A stretch of DNA of 64,000 nt from Oscillospiraceae bacterium (GTDB lineage: Bacteria > Bacillota > Clostridia > Oscillospirales > Oscillospiraceae), in the NCBI GenBank assembly GCA_020025295.1, contig JAHHSJ010000003.1, positions 1 through 64,000 on the forward strand, read 5' to 3'. Below, one piece after another: positions 16,187-24,702 of the stretch. The translations under genes were made by a program, and so were the position numbers. Each line of letters starts with the position of its first letter. Position 1 is the stretch's first letter. The notes under the pieces are model-generated. The model was not told the DNA's origin, did no database searches, and saw nothing but the letters and a program-made list of their open reading frames with translations.

Positions 16187-16240
16187 CGCTTGTTTCTTTT
16201 CCGGAAATTATAAAAGACAGACATACGAAGCATGATAAGA

Positions 16241-16287
16241 TCCCCCTAAAATAGCTGTGGATACTTCCATAGTCTACTTCAGGGGGA
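16241..16287. repeat. Long hairpin with TCCCCCTAAA foot, copy 2
   Basis: TCCCCCTAAAATAG opposite CTACTTCAGGGGGA, continuing through an inner stem to a TACT loop: about 20 pairs with three interruptions. TTTTAT follows on the plus strand, so it may terminate the amidohydrolase transcript. The outer foot is shared with the hairpin at 6097-6140. Confidence 0.65.
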
Positions 16288-16361
16288 TTTTATCATTTAT
16301 TTTTTATACGAAAACATGGAGCGGCATATTGCCTGCTCCTTGCGGGGGCTTTAGGAATTAC

Positions 16362-16772
16362 TTAACCTGCAAGGCGTGCGCCAAGCGCACGACATTCTGC
16401 TTCTTCTGCCTCGCCCGGCAGCTCCTGACAGATATAAGTTTCGCTAACGGCACAGGGGGCACTCTCTTCCCAGCTGCGCATCCACTCACCGTCTCCCCAG
16501 CCGTAGGAGCCAAACAATGCGACACGCTTACCGGACAGCTTGCCGCTGACTTCTTCCCACATGGGCAGGAATTCAGAATCTTCCAATTCTTCTGCGCCCA
16601 TAGCGGGGCATCCGAATGCGAATGCATCAAACTCGGCTACATTGGACGAATTAAATTCGCTGGCGTTGAAAAGTTCCACCTCCGAATTTTCCTGTTTTAC
16701 ACCTTCGGCAATTGCATTTGCCATTGCCTCAGTATTGCCTGTGCCGCTCCAATAAACTACTGCAACTTTCAT
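16362..16772 (-). CDS. Flavodoxin
   Basis: A 136-residue short-chain flavodoxin, an FMN electron carrier that can replace ferredoxin when iron is scarce. The phosphate-binding loop is YWSGTGNTEAMANAI (residues 7-21), FMN-ring contacts are in FAFGCPAMGAEE (about 51-62) and LFGSYGWGDGEWM (about 86-98). It lies 25 bases downstream of the DUF3793 gene, so the two form an operon. The GTTAGC boxes upstream of DUF3793 suggest metal (probably iron) control, which suits a flavodoxin; the regulator itself is not in the window. Confidence 0.92.
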   Translation of the reverse strand: MKVAVVYWSGTGNTEAMANAIAEGVKQENSEVELFNASEFNSSNVAEFDAFAFGCPAMGAEELEDSEFLPMWEEVSGKLSGKRVALFGSYGWGDGEWMRSWEESAPCAVSETYICQELPGEAEEAECRALGARLAG

Positions 16773-16797
16773 ATTTCAAGATCCTTTCCTTTTCATT

Positions 16798-17346
16798 TTA
16801 TCCGGCTACTGTGAGCCGTTGGATATCCGCCCCACAGCCGATTTGCCGGCGGTAAAGAACGGTACATCTTTTAAATTGCTTAAATTTGCGCTGTGCCTCA
16901 GGAATATTCGTATAAGCTTTCCAGCATCCAGTACACGGGCAGTTCTTTCCCTTGTTTTGTATGAATGCACGAATATCCGCAAGGGGGTAATCGAGGAAAA
17001 TCCCAATTTCATGGGGAAAACCATCGCAGGATAAACGGTCTTCCAAATGATCAAGGCAACTGCTGATTGTGAATTCGGTATAGCCGTATTCTGTGAGGAA
17101 GCGCCTGACCTGACTGTCTTTAATAATCTTTTCGAGGCTGCGTTCCCTGTACAAATAGACCAGACTGGGGCCTTTTCCATTTTTATAAAGCAGATGCGCA
17201 CGAACACCCTTTGTTCGGATGGAATGATCCAGCATTCTGACAGCTTCTTCAAGCTCCTCTCTCGTGCCGTGCTGCGGGAAAATGCTTCCGGCTTTCAATC
17301 CTGCGAGAGTTGGAGCACAGTTTTGAACAATCAAATCGGTTGACAT
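16798..17346 (-). CDS. DUF3793 family protein
   Basis: A 182-residue cytosolic protein of the DUF3793 family found in Clostridia. The conserved opening IVQNCAPTLAGLKAGSIF, the LLYKNGKGPSLVYLYRE strand region, FPHEIGIFLDYPLADIRAFI and the late CPCTGCWKAYTN cysteine motif are all recognisable. Members often neighbour iron-uptake or flavodoxin genes, as here. Function is unknown; the CPCTGCW motif could bind a metal. GGGGGA precedes the start. Confidence 0.85.
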   Translation of the reverse strand: MSTDLIVQNCAPTLAGLKAGSIFPQHGTREELEEAVRMLDHSIRTKGVRAHLLYKNGKGPSLVYLYRERSLEKIIKDSQVRRFLTEYGYTEFTISSCLDHLEDRLSCDGFPHEIGIFLDYPLADIRAFIQNKGKNCPCTGCWKAYTNIPEAQRKFKQFKRCTVLYRRQIGCGADIQRLTVAG

Positions 17347-17372
17347 TTTTCGTCCCCCTTTTATTGCTTTTA

Positions 17373-17388
17373 GTTAGCAATTGCTAAC
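17373..17388. promoter_or_regulatory. GTTAGC box, proximal (DUF3793 leader)
   Basis: GTTAGCAATTGCTAAC, a perfect 16-base palindrome, 27 bases before the DUF3793 start. Confidence 0.75.
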
Positions 17389-17431
17389 TGCTCAGTAAAA
17401 TGTAAAGCTCCTTCTATCGGAGCCTTCATTA

Positions 17432-17447
17432 GTTAGCCATTGCTAAC
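17432..17447. promoter_or_regulatory. GTTAGC box, distal (overlaps +1)
   Basis: GTTAGCCATTGCTAAC, one mismatch from a perfect palindrome, starting about ten bases downstream of the -10. A bound repressor would block initiation. Confidence 0.75.
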
Positions 17448-17457
17448 TTCTGCAGAA

Positions 17458-17486
17458 AGAATACCATATCCCCTCTCTGTTGTCAA
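17458..17486 (-). promoter_or_regulatory. Promoter of the DUF3793-flavodoxin operon
   Basis: On the minus strand TTGACA (17481-17486), 17 bases, then TATTCT (17458-17463). Two GTTAGC boxes follow. Confidence 0.8.
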
Positions 17487-17566
17487 GATATTTTTAATCC
17501 GAAATGGTTCCTATTTTTCCGGACTCACAAGAATCCGGATATAGTCGGAGCAAGCGAATCGCTCGA

Positions 17567-17601
17567 CGAGCCTGAGTACGGTATTCCCACACTCAGGCTC
17601 G
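17567..17601. repeat. Inverted repeat without T run
   Basis: CGAGCCTGAGT and ACTCAGGCTCG, 11-base perfect arms around a 13-base loop, in the gap between the DUF3793 promoter and the end of the decayed permease. No good T run on either strand; it may be a worn terminator of the permease gene. Confidence 0.5.
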
Positions 17602-17664
17602 TTTATATGTTATCGCAGGGTTTCCCTTCTGCCCTTTTGGCGGACAACTGCAATGGAAAATTGT

Positions 17665-18501
17665 TTATTCCGTACGCAAGGCCTCCACGGGGTCGCTCTT
17701 GGATGCATTATGGGAAGGAATGATGCCGCCAATCGTTGTAAGAACAACACTGATCAAAATCAAACCGATTGCATATTTTGCAGGCAAAATGCCCGTATAT
17801 CCTGAATTCCCGTATATCTGTGAAGCAGCTGGTTCATGGGAAGCAGAAACAGATACCCCAGAACGACACCCATACTGCCGGAAAGCAAGCCTGTAATGAA
17901 GGTCTCTGCATTAAAAATCTGAGAGATATTATGCTTTGAGGCACCCATTGCACGCAGAATTCCGATTTCCTTCCTCCGCTCCAGTACACTGATATAAGTA
18001 ATAACTCCAATCATAATGGAAGAAACCAGCAGAGAAACCGCCACCGTAGCCACCAGAGCGCTGGTAATGATCGTAATAATCCGTGTGACCGTGCTCATAA
18101 CCGTTCCCAATGTATCTGTATAGGAAACGGTATGATTTTGCTCATTCATAATTTCCTTTCCCTGATTATAGCGGTCCAGAACTGCAATCACTGCAGCTTT
18201 GCAGATAAGGAATGGAAGGAATTCCCTGATCTGCCAGATAAGCATTCAGGCTCTCGGTAATCTGATTGGACAGTTCTCTGATTTTCTCGTTCAGAATCTC
18301 TTCTGTCAGATTTTCAGAATCCAGACCTTCTTCCCACTGGCGCACAATGGTACGAAAAACATCCGAAGAAAAATAAGTTTCCAGACAGTGTGCCAGATTT
18401 TCCATATTGAGATATCCATTTTTCAGTTTCCACTTTATTTCCATGGGTTTTGTTGGAATTTCAGGCAAATGCGGCTTCTTGTCTATTGAGGAAATGAGCA
18501 A
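17665..18501 (-). pseudogene. Decayed FtsX/MacB-type ABC permease fragment
   Basis: Three pieces of one permease in different frames on the minus strand. Piece 1 (18501 to about 18215) is a soluble region with LTEEILNEKIRELSNQI; piece 2 (about 18230 to 17800) holds the family core VERRKEIG-like LERRKEIGILRAMGASKHNI and two membrane segments; piece 3 (about 17800 to the stop at 17665) reads YAIGLILISVVLTTIGGIIP and ends PVEALRTE, a standard FtsX C-terminus. So at least two frameshifts break the gene, near 17.80 and 18.21 kb, and the N-terminal part is missing. No ATPase partner remains. Sequencing error is possible but two shifts plus truncation favour real decay. Confidence 0.8.
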
Positions 18502-18677
18502 TTTGGAGTATTCTCATGGTATGCGTAAAAAATATGTCGATATTGGCGGATACTAAAAATGTAAAGTCGGGTGCAGCAGATGCAGATGAAAGCCATTCCG
18601 CCGATGCATCCGATGCTTTCATAAATGAAAAATTTTTTCTGGCAAGGTGCTGATTATAGTTTTTTCTGTTCATACAG

Positions 18678-18686
18678 TGCTATAAT
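18678..18686 (+). promoter_or_regulatory. Probable promoter of the CmpB-like gene (extended -10)
   Basis: TGCTATAAT about 110 bases before the start codon at 18799; a T-rich stretch stands in for the -35. Confidence 0.5.
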
Positions 18687-18798
18687 ATGTAGAAGTGTGT
18701 CGAAACTGCTTTTGATACTCTGTCACAACGGCTTCGCCAATGGAACAGGAACCGAGAAGTTTCTGTGTAAAAACCGAAAGAGAAAGGAAGTATGCAGC

Positions 18799-19530
18799 AT
18801 GAATATGTTTTTGATTTTAGCTTTTTTGTTTTTTATTGGCTCAGTATCCGGATGGGTTCTGGAGCTGCTGTACAGAAATCTGACATCACATCACGAAAAA
18901 TGGATTAACCCCGGATTCTGCACAGGCCCCTATGTTCCTCTGTATGGCTTCGGGCTCTGCATTTTATATTTACTTGCTTCGCTCGAAAGAATGGAACTGA
19001 TTGCCAATCCGCTTTGGAATAAGGTTCTTGTGCTTTTGGCGATGGCGGCCAGCATGACCTTAATCGAATATATTGCAGGCATCTGCTGTCTCAAAATATG
19101 GAAAGTGCGTCTGTGGGATTATTCCAATCTCTGGGGAAATATTCAGGGAATTATCTGTCCCATCTTTTCTCTGGCATGGGCCGCAATCGGTGCTTTCTAT
19201 GATTTTCTGATCCATCCCTATATTCTGGGTGCGCTGCAATGGCTGTCTCAGAATCTGGCCTTTTCTTTTATCATCGGTATGTTCTTCGGCGTATTTTTGA
19301 TTGATGTTTGCCATTCCGCCCATCTTGTCGGAAAAATGAAGAAATTTGCCGAAGAAAATCAGGTCGTTGTAAAATACGAAAATATCAAGCACCATATTCT
19401 GGAAATTCATCAGCAGAGATCCACAAAATCCAGTTTCTTCTTTCCTTTCCGGTCTGAACATCCGCTGACCGACACCTTAAAGGAAATGAAAGAAAACTTA
19501 GAGCGCCGCAGAAATAATCAGAAATCATAA
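18799..19530 (+). CDS. CmpB-type putative ABC transporter membrane protein
   Basis: A 243-residue membrane protein of the family annotated as putative ABC transporter type IV (CmpB). About five to six hydrophobic segments span residues 3-180. Family marks are FFIGSVSGWVLELLYR at the N-terminus, the NPGFCTGPYVPLYGFG loop (about 35-50), KIWKVRLWDYSN and GIICPIFSLAWA. The C-terminal 70 residues are soluble and basic. No ATPase is adjacent, as is common for the family, so transport is unproven. An in-frame upstream extension exists; ATG 18799 has AAAGGAAG eight bases before it. Confidence 0.8.
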   Translation: MNMFLILAFLFFIGSVSGWVLELLYRNLTSHHEKWINPGFCTGPYVPLYGFGLCILYLLASLERMELIANPLWNKVLVLLAMAASMTLIEYIAGICCLKIWKVRLWDYSNLWGNIQGIICPIFSLAWAAIGAFYDFLIHPYILGALQWLSQNLAFSFIIGMFFGVFLIDVCHSAHLVGKMKKFAEENQVVVKYENIKHHILEIHQQRSTKSSFFFPFRSEHPLTDTLKEMKENLERRRNNQKS

Positions 19531-19699
19531 GGTTGTTTTCTGAAAATCGGCGGCAGATAAGCTTCCTGCGCATACATCCCATTTATAGATTAGACCGTAT
19601 TCTTGAAACCTCTTTCTTCCATGGGATTCCATAAGAAAGAGGTTTCTTCTCTTGCAGGAGCATTCAATGATAAACAGCAATGAAACAAAGGAGATACAT

Positions 19700-22600
19700 A
19701 TGAGCAGTTCTTTTGAAAATGAATTCTACGGTGGCATTGATGTAGGCTCTACCACTGTCAAACTTGTGATTCTGGACCAGAATAATCAGATGGTCTATGG
19801 CGATTACCGTCGGCACCATGCGCACACGCAGGAGGTGCTGAAAGAGCTGCTCTGTGACGCTCAGAATCAGCTGGGTAAATTTCAGCTGAAAGCCAATATC
19901 ACCGGATCGGGTTCCATCAATTTAGGAAAAGCATTGAAAATTCCCTTTCAGCAGGAAGTAGTAGCCGTTGCATCTGCCCTGCGCTTCACTGCGCCGCAGA
20001 CCGATGTGGCCATTGAGCTGGGCGGCGAAGATGCTAAAATCATCTACTTCCGAGACGGTCTGGACGAGCGAATGAACGGCGTATGTGCCGGCGGCACCGG
20101 ATCTTTTATCGACCAGATGGCAGATCTTCTGCAAACCGATGCGGCGGGACTCAATACAGCCGCTGAAAATTATCAGCAGATATACCCCATTGCCGCAAGA
20201 TGCGGTGTGTTTGCCAAGACGGATATTCAGCCGCTGGTCAATGAGGGAGCCACCAAGGCAGATCTGGCTGTCTCCATTTTTCAGGCGGTGGTTAATCAGA
20301 CTATTTCGGGTCTGGCCTGCGGAAAGCCTATCCGTGGCTGCGTTGCCTTTCTGGGCGGACCGCTTCATTTTCTGCCGGAACTCAAAAAAGCCTTTATTCG
20401 TACACTGCACCTGACACCGGAGAACATCGTGGACCCGGAGAATTCCCACCTGTTTGCAGCCCTCGGCGCTGCCCTGGAGGCAAAGAATGCAGAAGCATTT
20501 TCTTCCGAGGAACTGATCACAAAACTGGAAGCGGGCGTTAAAATCTGCTATGAAATGCCGCGTCTGGAGCCGCTTTTCCAAGATCAGGCGGATTATGACG
20601 CTTTCCGTCAGCGCCACAGTCAGGATGTTGTGGAGAAGGCAGATATTGCTTCTTATCAGGGCAATTGCTATCTTGGCATTGATGCCGGCTCTACTACCAC
20701 CAAACTGGTTTTAATCGGTGAAAACGGTAAGCTGCTGTTTTCCTACTATGCCGGAAATCATGCTGATCCGATTAAAACAGCCATGGATGCAGTTCGGCAG
20801 CTGAAAAATGCTCTGCCGGACACTGCCCATATTGCAAGAGCCTGCTCCACCGGCTACGGTGAATCCCTGCTGAAATCAGCCTTTTCTCTGGATGAGGGTG
20901 TGGTGGAAACCATTGCCCACTGCACGGCGGCTTCCTTTTTCGATCAGGATGTGGACTGCGTTCTGGACATCGGCGGGCAGGATATGAAGTGCATCAAGCT
21001 GAAAAACGGGACTGTGGACACGATCCTGCTGAACGAAGCCTGTTCTTCCGGCTGCGGATCCTTCATTGAAAACTTCGCAGCTTCCCTTGGCTATACCGCA
21101 GAAGCCTTTGCACAGGAAGCACTGTTCGCCAAAGCCCCTGTGGATCTGGGCACACGGTGTACGGTTTTTATGAATTCCAATGTCAAGCAAGCCCAGAAGG
21201 AAGGGGCCTCCGTTTCGGATATTTCGGCAGGCCTTGCCTATTCCGTCATCAAAAATGCCCTCTACAAGGTGATCAAGCTGACTTCTCCGGAAGATCTGGG
21301 ACGGCATATTGTCGTGCAGGGCGGAACCTTCCATAATCAGGCTGTCCTTCGGGCGTTTGAAAAAAATGCAGGGGTGGACGCCATTTGTCCGGATATTTCC
21401 GGCCTGATGGGAGCTTTCGGCGCTGCTCTGGTTGCCCGGGAACATGATCACCCCCATGAAAGCACCATGCTTCCGCTGGATGAAATTACAGAATTGACCT
21501 ACACCTCCAAAAGCACCCGCTGCAATGGCTGCACAAACCACTGCATGCTGACCATCAATATTTTCCCCGGCGGGCGCCGCCATGTCAGCGGAAATCGGTG
21601 CGAAAAGGGAGCCGGAAATGCAAATGCCGGTGTCCATGCCCCCAATATGATGGTTTTCAAGCGAAAGCGGATATTTGATGCGTATCCGCCACTTTCGGAA
21701 GCGGAAGCCCCTCGCGGAGTGATTGGAATTCCAAGAGTACTCAATATGTACGAAAACTATCCATTCTGGGCAACCTTCTTCCGGGAACTGGGATTCCGTG
21801 TTGTTTTGTCGCCTTTTGCAGGCAGAAGCATCTATCAGCTGGGAATGGAGTCCATTCCCTCAGAGTCGGAGTGCTATCCTGCCAAGCTTTCCCACGGGCA
21901 GGTACAGTGGCTTGTAAACCAAGGGATTCAGAATATTTTCCATCCCTGCGTGTTTTACGAGCATCAGGAAACAAAGCAGGCACAGAATCACTTTAACTGC
22001 CCCATTGTCATTTCCTACGCAGAAAATATTAAAAACAATGTAGAGGATATTTCTTCCGGAGATGTCCACTATATCCGTCCGTTCATCGCTTTTACCAGCG
22101 AAAAAACGGCAGCTGACCGGCTGGTGAAGACGGCAGAAGAGGAATGGCACATTCCGGAAGCGCAGGTACGAAATGCCGTACATAAGGCGTGGCAGGAGCA
22201 GCTGCGTGCAAAAGCCGACATTCGCGCGGAAGGCACCAGACTGCTGAAAGAGATGGAAGCCTCCGGTGGCTATGGCATCGTTCTTGCCGGAAGACCATAC
22301 CACATTGACCCGGAAATCAACCACGGCATTCCGGAAATGATTGCTTCCTACGGACTGACTGTTTTCACGGAAGACAGCCTTCCCGTGGACGCTGATCCCA
22401 AAAGACCGCTTCGGGTAGTAGATCAGTGGGTATATCATTCGAGGCTATATAATGCGGCGGAGTTTGTATCCCACCGTGACGATCTGGAGCTGATTCAGCT
22501 GACTTCTTTTGGCTGCGGTCTCGATGCCGTGACAGCGGATCAGGTGAATGAAATTCTTGAAAAGAGCAACAAGCTCTACACACTGGTTAAAATTGATGAA

Positions 22601-23950
22601 GTCAATAATCTGGGTGCTGTTCGAATCCGTATTCGCAGTCTTCTGGCGGCAATGGAGAAGCGCAGAGAAAGAAATGTGAAGCCCAATCCCGTTTCTCAGG
22701 TGTATACCCGAGCTGAATTCACAAAGGAAATGAAGCAGCAGGAATATACGATTATTGCGCCGCAGATGAGTCCCATCCATTTTGACATTCTGGCCCCGGT
22801 TCTCAGAAAACACGGCTACAATGTGGTGGTACTGGATAATGACAATCGCAGTGCCATTGATGTGGGACTGAAATATGTCAATAATGATGCCTGTTTCCCT
22901 TCCATCACCGTGGTGGGGCAGATTATGCAGGCTGTGCTGTCAGGAAAATATGATGTAAACCGCCTTGCGATTGTGATGACTCAGACCGGCGGATGCTGCC
23001 GGGCCAGTAACTATGTTGCTTTCATCCGAAGAGCACTGGATAAAGCCGGATTATCCCACATTCCGGTAGTATCTCTCAATATGAACGGCATGGAGAAGAA
23101 TCCGGGACTGACCATCACACCGGCTCTTCTGTCAGATGCCGTTCAGGCAATCGTTTATGGTGATTTAATGATGCGATGCCTGTACCGGGTAAGGCCCTAC
23201 GAGAAAGTTCCGGGCTCTGCCAATGCCCTTCACCACAAATGGCGGGATCGGTGTATCGCCTCGCTGACGGGAAAACACAACCTCAATGACTATAAAAACA
23301 ACTGCCGGCAGATTGTTGCCGATTTCGATCAGCTTCCGCTGGATGAATCCGTAAAAAAGCCCCGTGTTGGAGTTGTCGGTGAAATTCTTGTCAAATATAT
23401 GCCGCTGGCAAACAACCATCTGGTAGACCTGCTGGAACGGGAAGGTGCCGAAGCAGTTGTGCCGGATCTGATGGATTTTATGAATTACTGTCTTTATAAC
23501 ACCAATTACAAGGCAGAATTTCTGGGAACCAAAAAAGCCACTGCCTTTGCTGCCAATACCGGAATCAAACTGATTCGGAAAATCCGCAAACCTGCGCTGG
23601 ATGCGCTGAAACAGAGCAAACGGTTTGATGCACCGCTCCCCATTGAAACCATCGCACGAATGACAAAACCTTTTCTTTCAATCGGAAACCAATATGGTGA
23701 AGGCTGGTTCTTGGCCGGCGAAATGACCGAATTGATCACATCGGGAATAAACAATATCGTTTGCATTCAGCCTTTTGCCTGCCTGCCGAACCATGTTGTA
23801 GGAAAAGGTGTGATTAAAGCACTCAAGCAGGTCTATCCCGAGGCCAATATTGCAGCTATTGATTACGATTCCAGCGCAAGCGAAGTCAATCAGCTAAACC
23901 GCATTAAGCTTTTGCTTTCTGCCGCAGAGAATGGCGAATTGCTCTCCTGA
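19700..23950 (+). CDS. Giant 2-hydroxyacyl-CoA dehydratase activase fusion
   Basis: A 1,416-residue cytosolic protein. Two ASKHA ATPase modules open it: module 1 with GGIDVGSTTVKLVIL (about residue 10) and CAGGTGSFIDQMA (about 128), module 2 with GIDAGSTTTKLVL (about 325) and NEACSSGCGSFIENF (about 445), the latter matching the [4Fe-4S] cysteine site of HgdC/BcrAD activators. A cysteine knot CNGCTNHC (about 607) joins them to a DUF2229 and HgdB-like dehydratase region with FGCGLDA (about 937) and GGCCRASNY (about 1096). Such fusions are widespread in anaerobes; ATP-driven low-potential electron transfer is likely, the substrate is unknown. AAAGGAG precedes ATG 19700. TetR and oleate hydratase genes follow. 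Confidence 0.88.
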   Translation: MSSSFENEFYGGIDVGSTTVKLVILDQNNQMVYGDYRRHHAHTQEVLKELLCDAQNQLGKFQLKANITGSGSINLGKALKIPFQQEVVAVASALRFTAPQTDVAIELGGEDAKIIYFRDGLDERMNGVCAGGTGSFIDQMADLLQTDAAGLNTAAENYQQIYPIAARCGVFAKTDIQPLVNEGATKADLAVSIFQAVVNQTISGLACGKPIRGCVAFLGGPLHFLPELKKAFIRTLHLTPENIVDPENSHLFAALGAALEAKNAEAFSSEELITKLEAGVKICYEMPRLEPLFQDQADYDAFRQRHSQDVVEKADIASYQGNCYLGIDAGSTTTKLVLIGENGKLLFSYYAGNHADPIKTAMDAVRQLKNALPDTAHIARACSTGYGESLLKSAFSLDEGVVETIAHCTAASFFDQDVDCVLDIGGQDMKCIKLKNGTVDTILLNEACSSGCGSFIENFAASLGYTAEAFAQEALFAKAPVDLGTRCTVFMNSNVKQAQKEGASVSDISAGLAYSVIKNALYKVIKLTSPEDLGRHIVVQGGTFHNQAVLRAFEKNAGVDAICPDISGLMGAFGAALVAREHDHPHESTMLPLDEITELTYTSKSTRCNGCTNHCMLTINIFPGGRRHVSGNRCEKGAGNANAGVHAPNMMVFKRKRIFDAYPPLSEAEAPRGVIGIPRVLNMYENYPFWATFFRELGFRVVLSPFAGRSIYQLGMESIPSESECYPAKLSHGQVQWLVNQGIQNIFHPCVFYEHQETKQAQNHFNCPIVISYAENIKNNVEDISSGDVHYIRPFIAFTSEKTAADRLVKTAEEEWHIPEAQVRNAVHKAWQEQLRAKADIRAEGTRLLKEMEASGGYGIVLAGRPYHIDPEINHGIPEMIASYGLTVFTEDSLPVDADPKRPLRVVDQWVYHSRLYNAAEFVSHRDDLELIQLTSFGCGLDAVTADQVNEILEKSNKLYTLVKIDEVNNLGAVRIRIRSLLAAMEKRRERNVKPNPVSQVYTRAEFTKEMKQQEYTIIAPQMSPIHFDILAPVLRKHGYNVVVLDNDNRSAIDVGLKYVNNDACFPSITVVGQIMQAVLSGKYDVNRLAIVMTQTGGCCRASNYVAFIRRALDKAGLSHIPVVSLNMNGMEKNPGLTITPALLSDAVQAIVYGDLMMRCLYRVRPYEKVPGSANALHHKWRDRCIASLTGKHNLNDYKNNCRQIVADFDQLPLDESVKKPRVGVVGEILVKYMPLANNHLVDLLEREGAEAVVPDLMDFMNYCLYNTNYKAEFLGTKKATAFAANTGIKLIRKIRKPALDALKQSKRFDAPLPIETIARMTKPFLSIGNQYGEGWFLAGEMTELITSGINNIVCIQPFACLPNHVVGKGVIKALKQVYPEANIAAIDYDSSASEVNQLNRIKLLLSAAENGELLS

Positions 23951-23971
23951 TATGCTTATGCATATCAGGAG
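23944..23971 (+). promoter_or_regulatory. Hairpin over activase stop, upstream of tetR ribosome site
   Basis: CTCCTGATATG and CATATCAGGAG form an 11-bp stem with a six-base loop, overlapping the TGA of the activase. There is no T run. The 5' arm CTCCTGA can also pair with the tetR ribosome site TCAGGAG at 23975-23981, so two exclusive folds are possible. Confidence 0.6.
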
Positions 23972-23988
23972 ATGTCAGGAGGACAATC

Positions 23989-24564
23989 ATGGCACATGCA
24001 TATACCAAGGAACTGATTCGGCAGGCATTTATTGAATGTCTGGATAAAAAACCAATTGCCGCAATATCGGTAAAAGAAATTGCAGATCGCTGTGAAATCA
24101 GTCGAAATACCTTTTATTATTACTATCAGGATATCTATGCTGTTTTGAGCGACATTTTTCATATGGAACTTGAGAAGGTACTTGGGCAATACAGCACAAC
24201 CAAATCCTGGGAAGAAAGTTTTATCCAAGCTACCAGCTTTGCTCTGGAACATAGAAAATGTATCTATCATGTCTATCATTCCATGCAGCGTGAAGAACTG
24301 GAACAGTACCTTTATAACATTTCCGGGGATGTGATGCAGCGCTTTGTCCTTACACAAAACGAGGATATCGGAGCGCCGGAATATGCCTGCAAGGTTATCG
24401 CTGCATTCTATCAGGGAGCGTTGACGCAGATGGTACTGCAATGGGTCTCCACGGACATGAAGGAAAATCCTGCGGATTTGGTTCGGTACATTGGTACCCT
24501 TTTCGATGGTAATATTGAGGCATCCCTAAAAAGAGGATTGTACACTCGGCCGTTAGTGTCATAA
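23989..24564 (+). CDS. TetR-family regulator
   Basis: A 191-residue TetR protein. The N-terminal HTH is ISVKEIADRCEISRNTFYYYYQD (residues about 25-47), followed by an all-helical ligand domain of the DhaS/TetR_C type with QREELEQYLYNISGD and FYQGALTQMVLQW. It starts 38 bases after the activase and 138 bases before oleate hydratase, in the same direction, so it may control either. A fatty acid or acyl-CoA ligand is a reasonable guess from context only. AGGAGG at 23977-23982 sets the start. Confidence 0.85.
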   Translation: MAHAYTKELIRQAFIECLDKKPIAAISVKEIADRCEISRNTFYYYYQDIYAVLSDIFHMELEKVLGQYSTTKSWEESFIQATSFALEHRKCIYHVYHSMQREELEQYLYNISGDVMQRFVLTQNEDIGAPEYACKVIAAFYQGALTQMVLQWVSTDMKENPADLVRYIGTLFDGNIEASLKRGLYTRPLVS

Positions 24565-24702
24565 TATTATGCATTTTACTTCGGCTGTCGTAACCTGTGA
24601 CATTCCCACCTGTATTGACCATAGTAAAATACAGCAACTATTTGTACAGTATTGATGTAAGCAAAACAGCTACAAAATAGTCAGTACAAGGAGAATGTTA
24701 CT

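Noticed and set aside
18534..18653. A 39-codon plus-strand frame rich in Ala, Asp and Ser
   Set aside because: No ribosome site and it lies in the remains of the decayed permease region.
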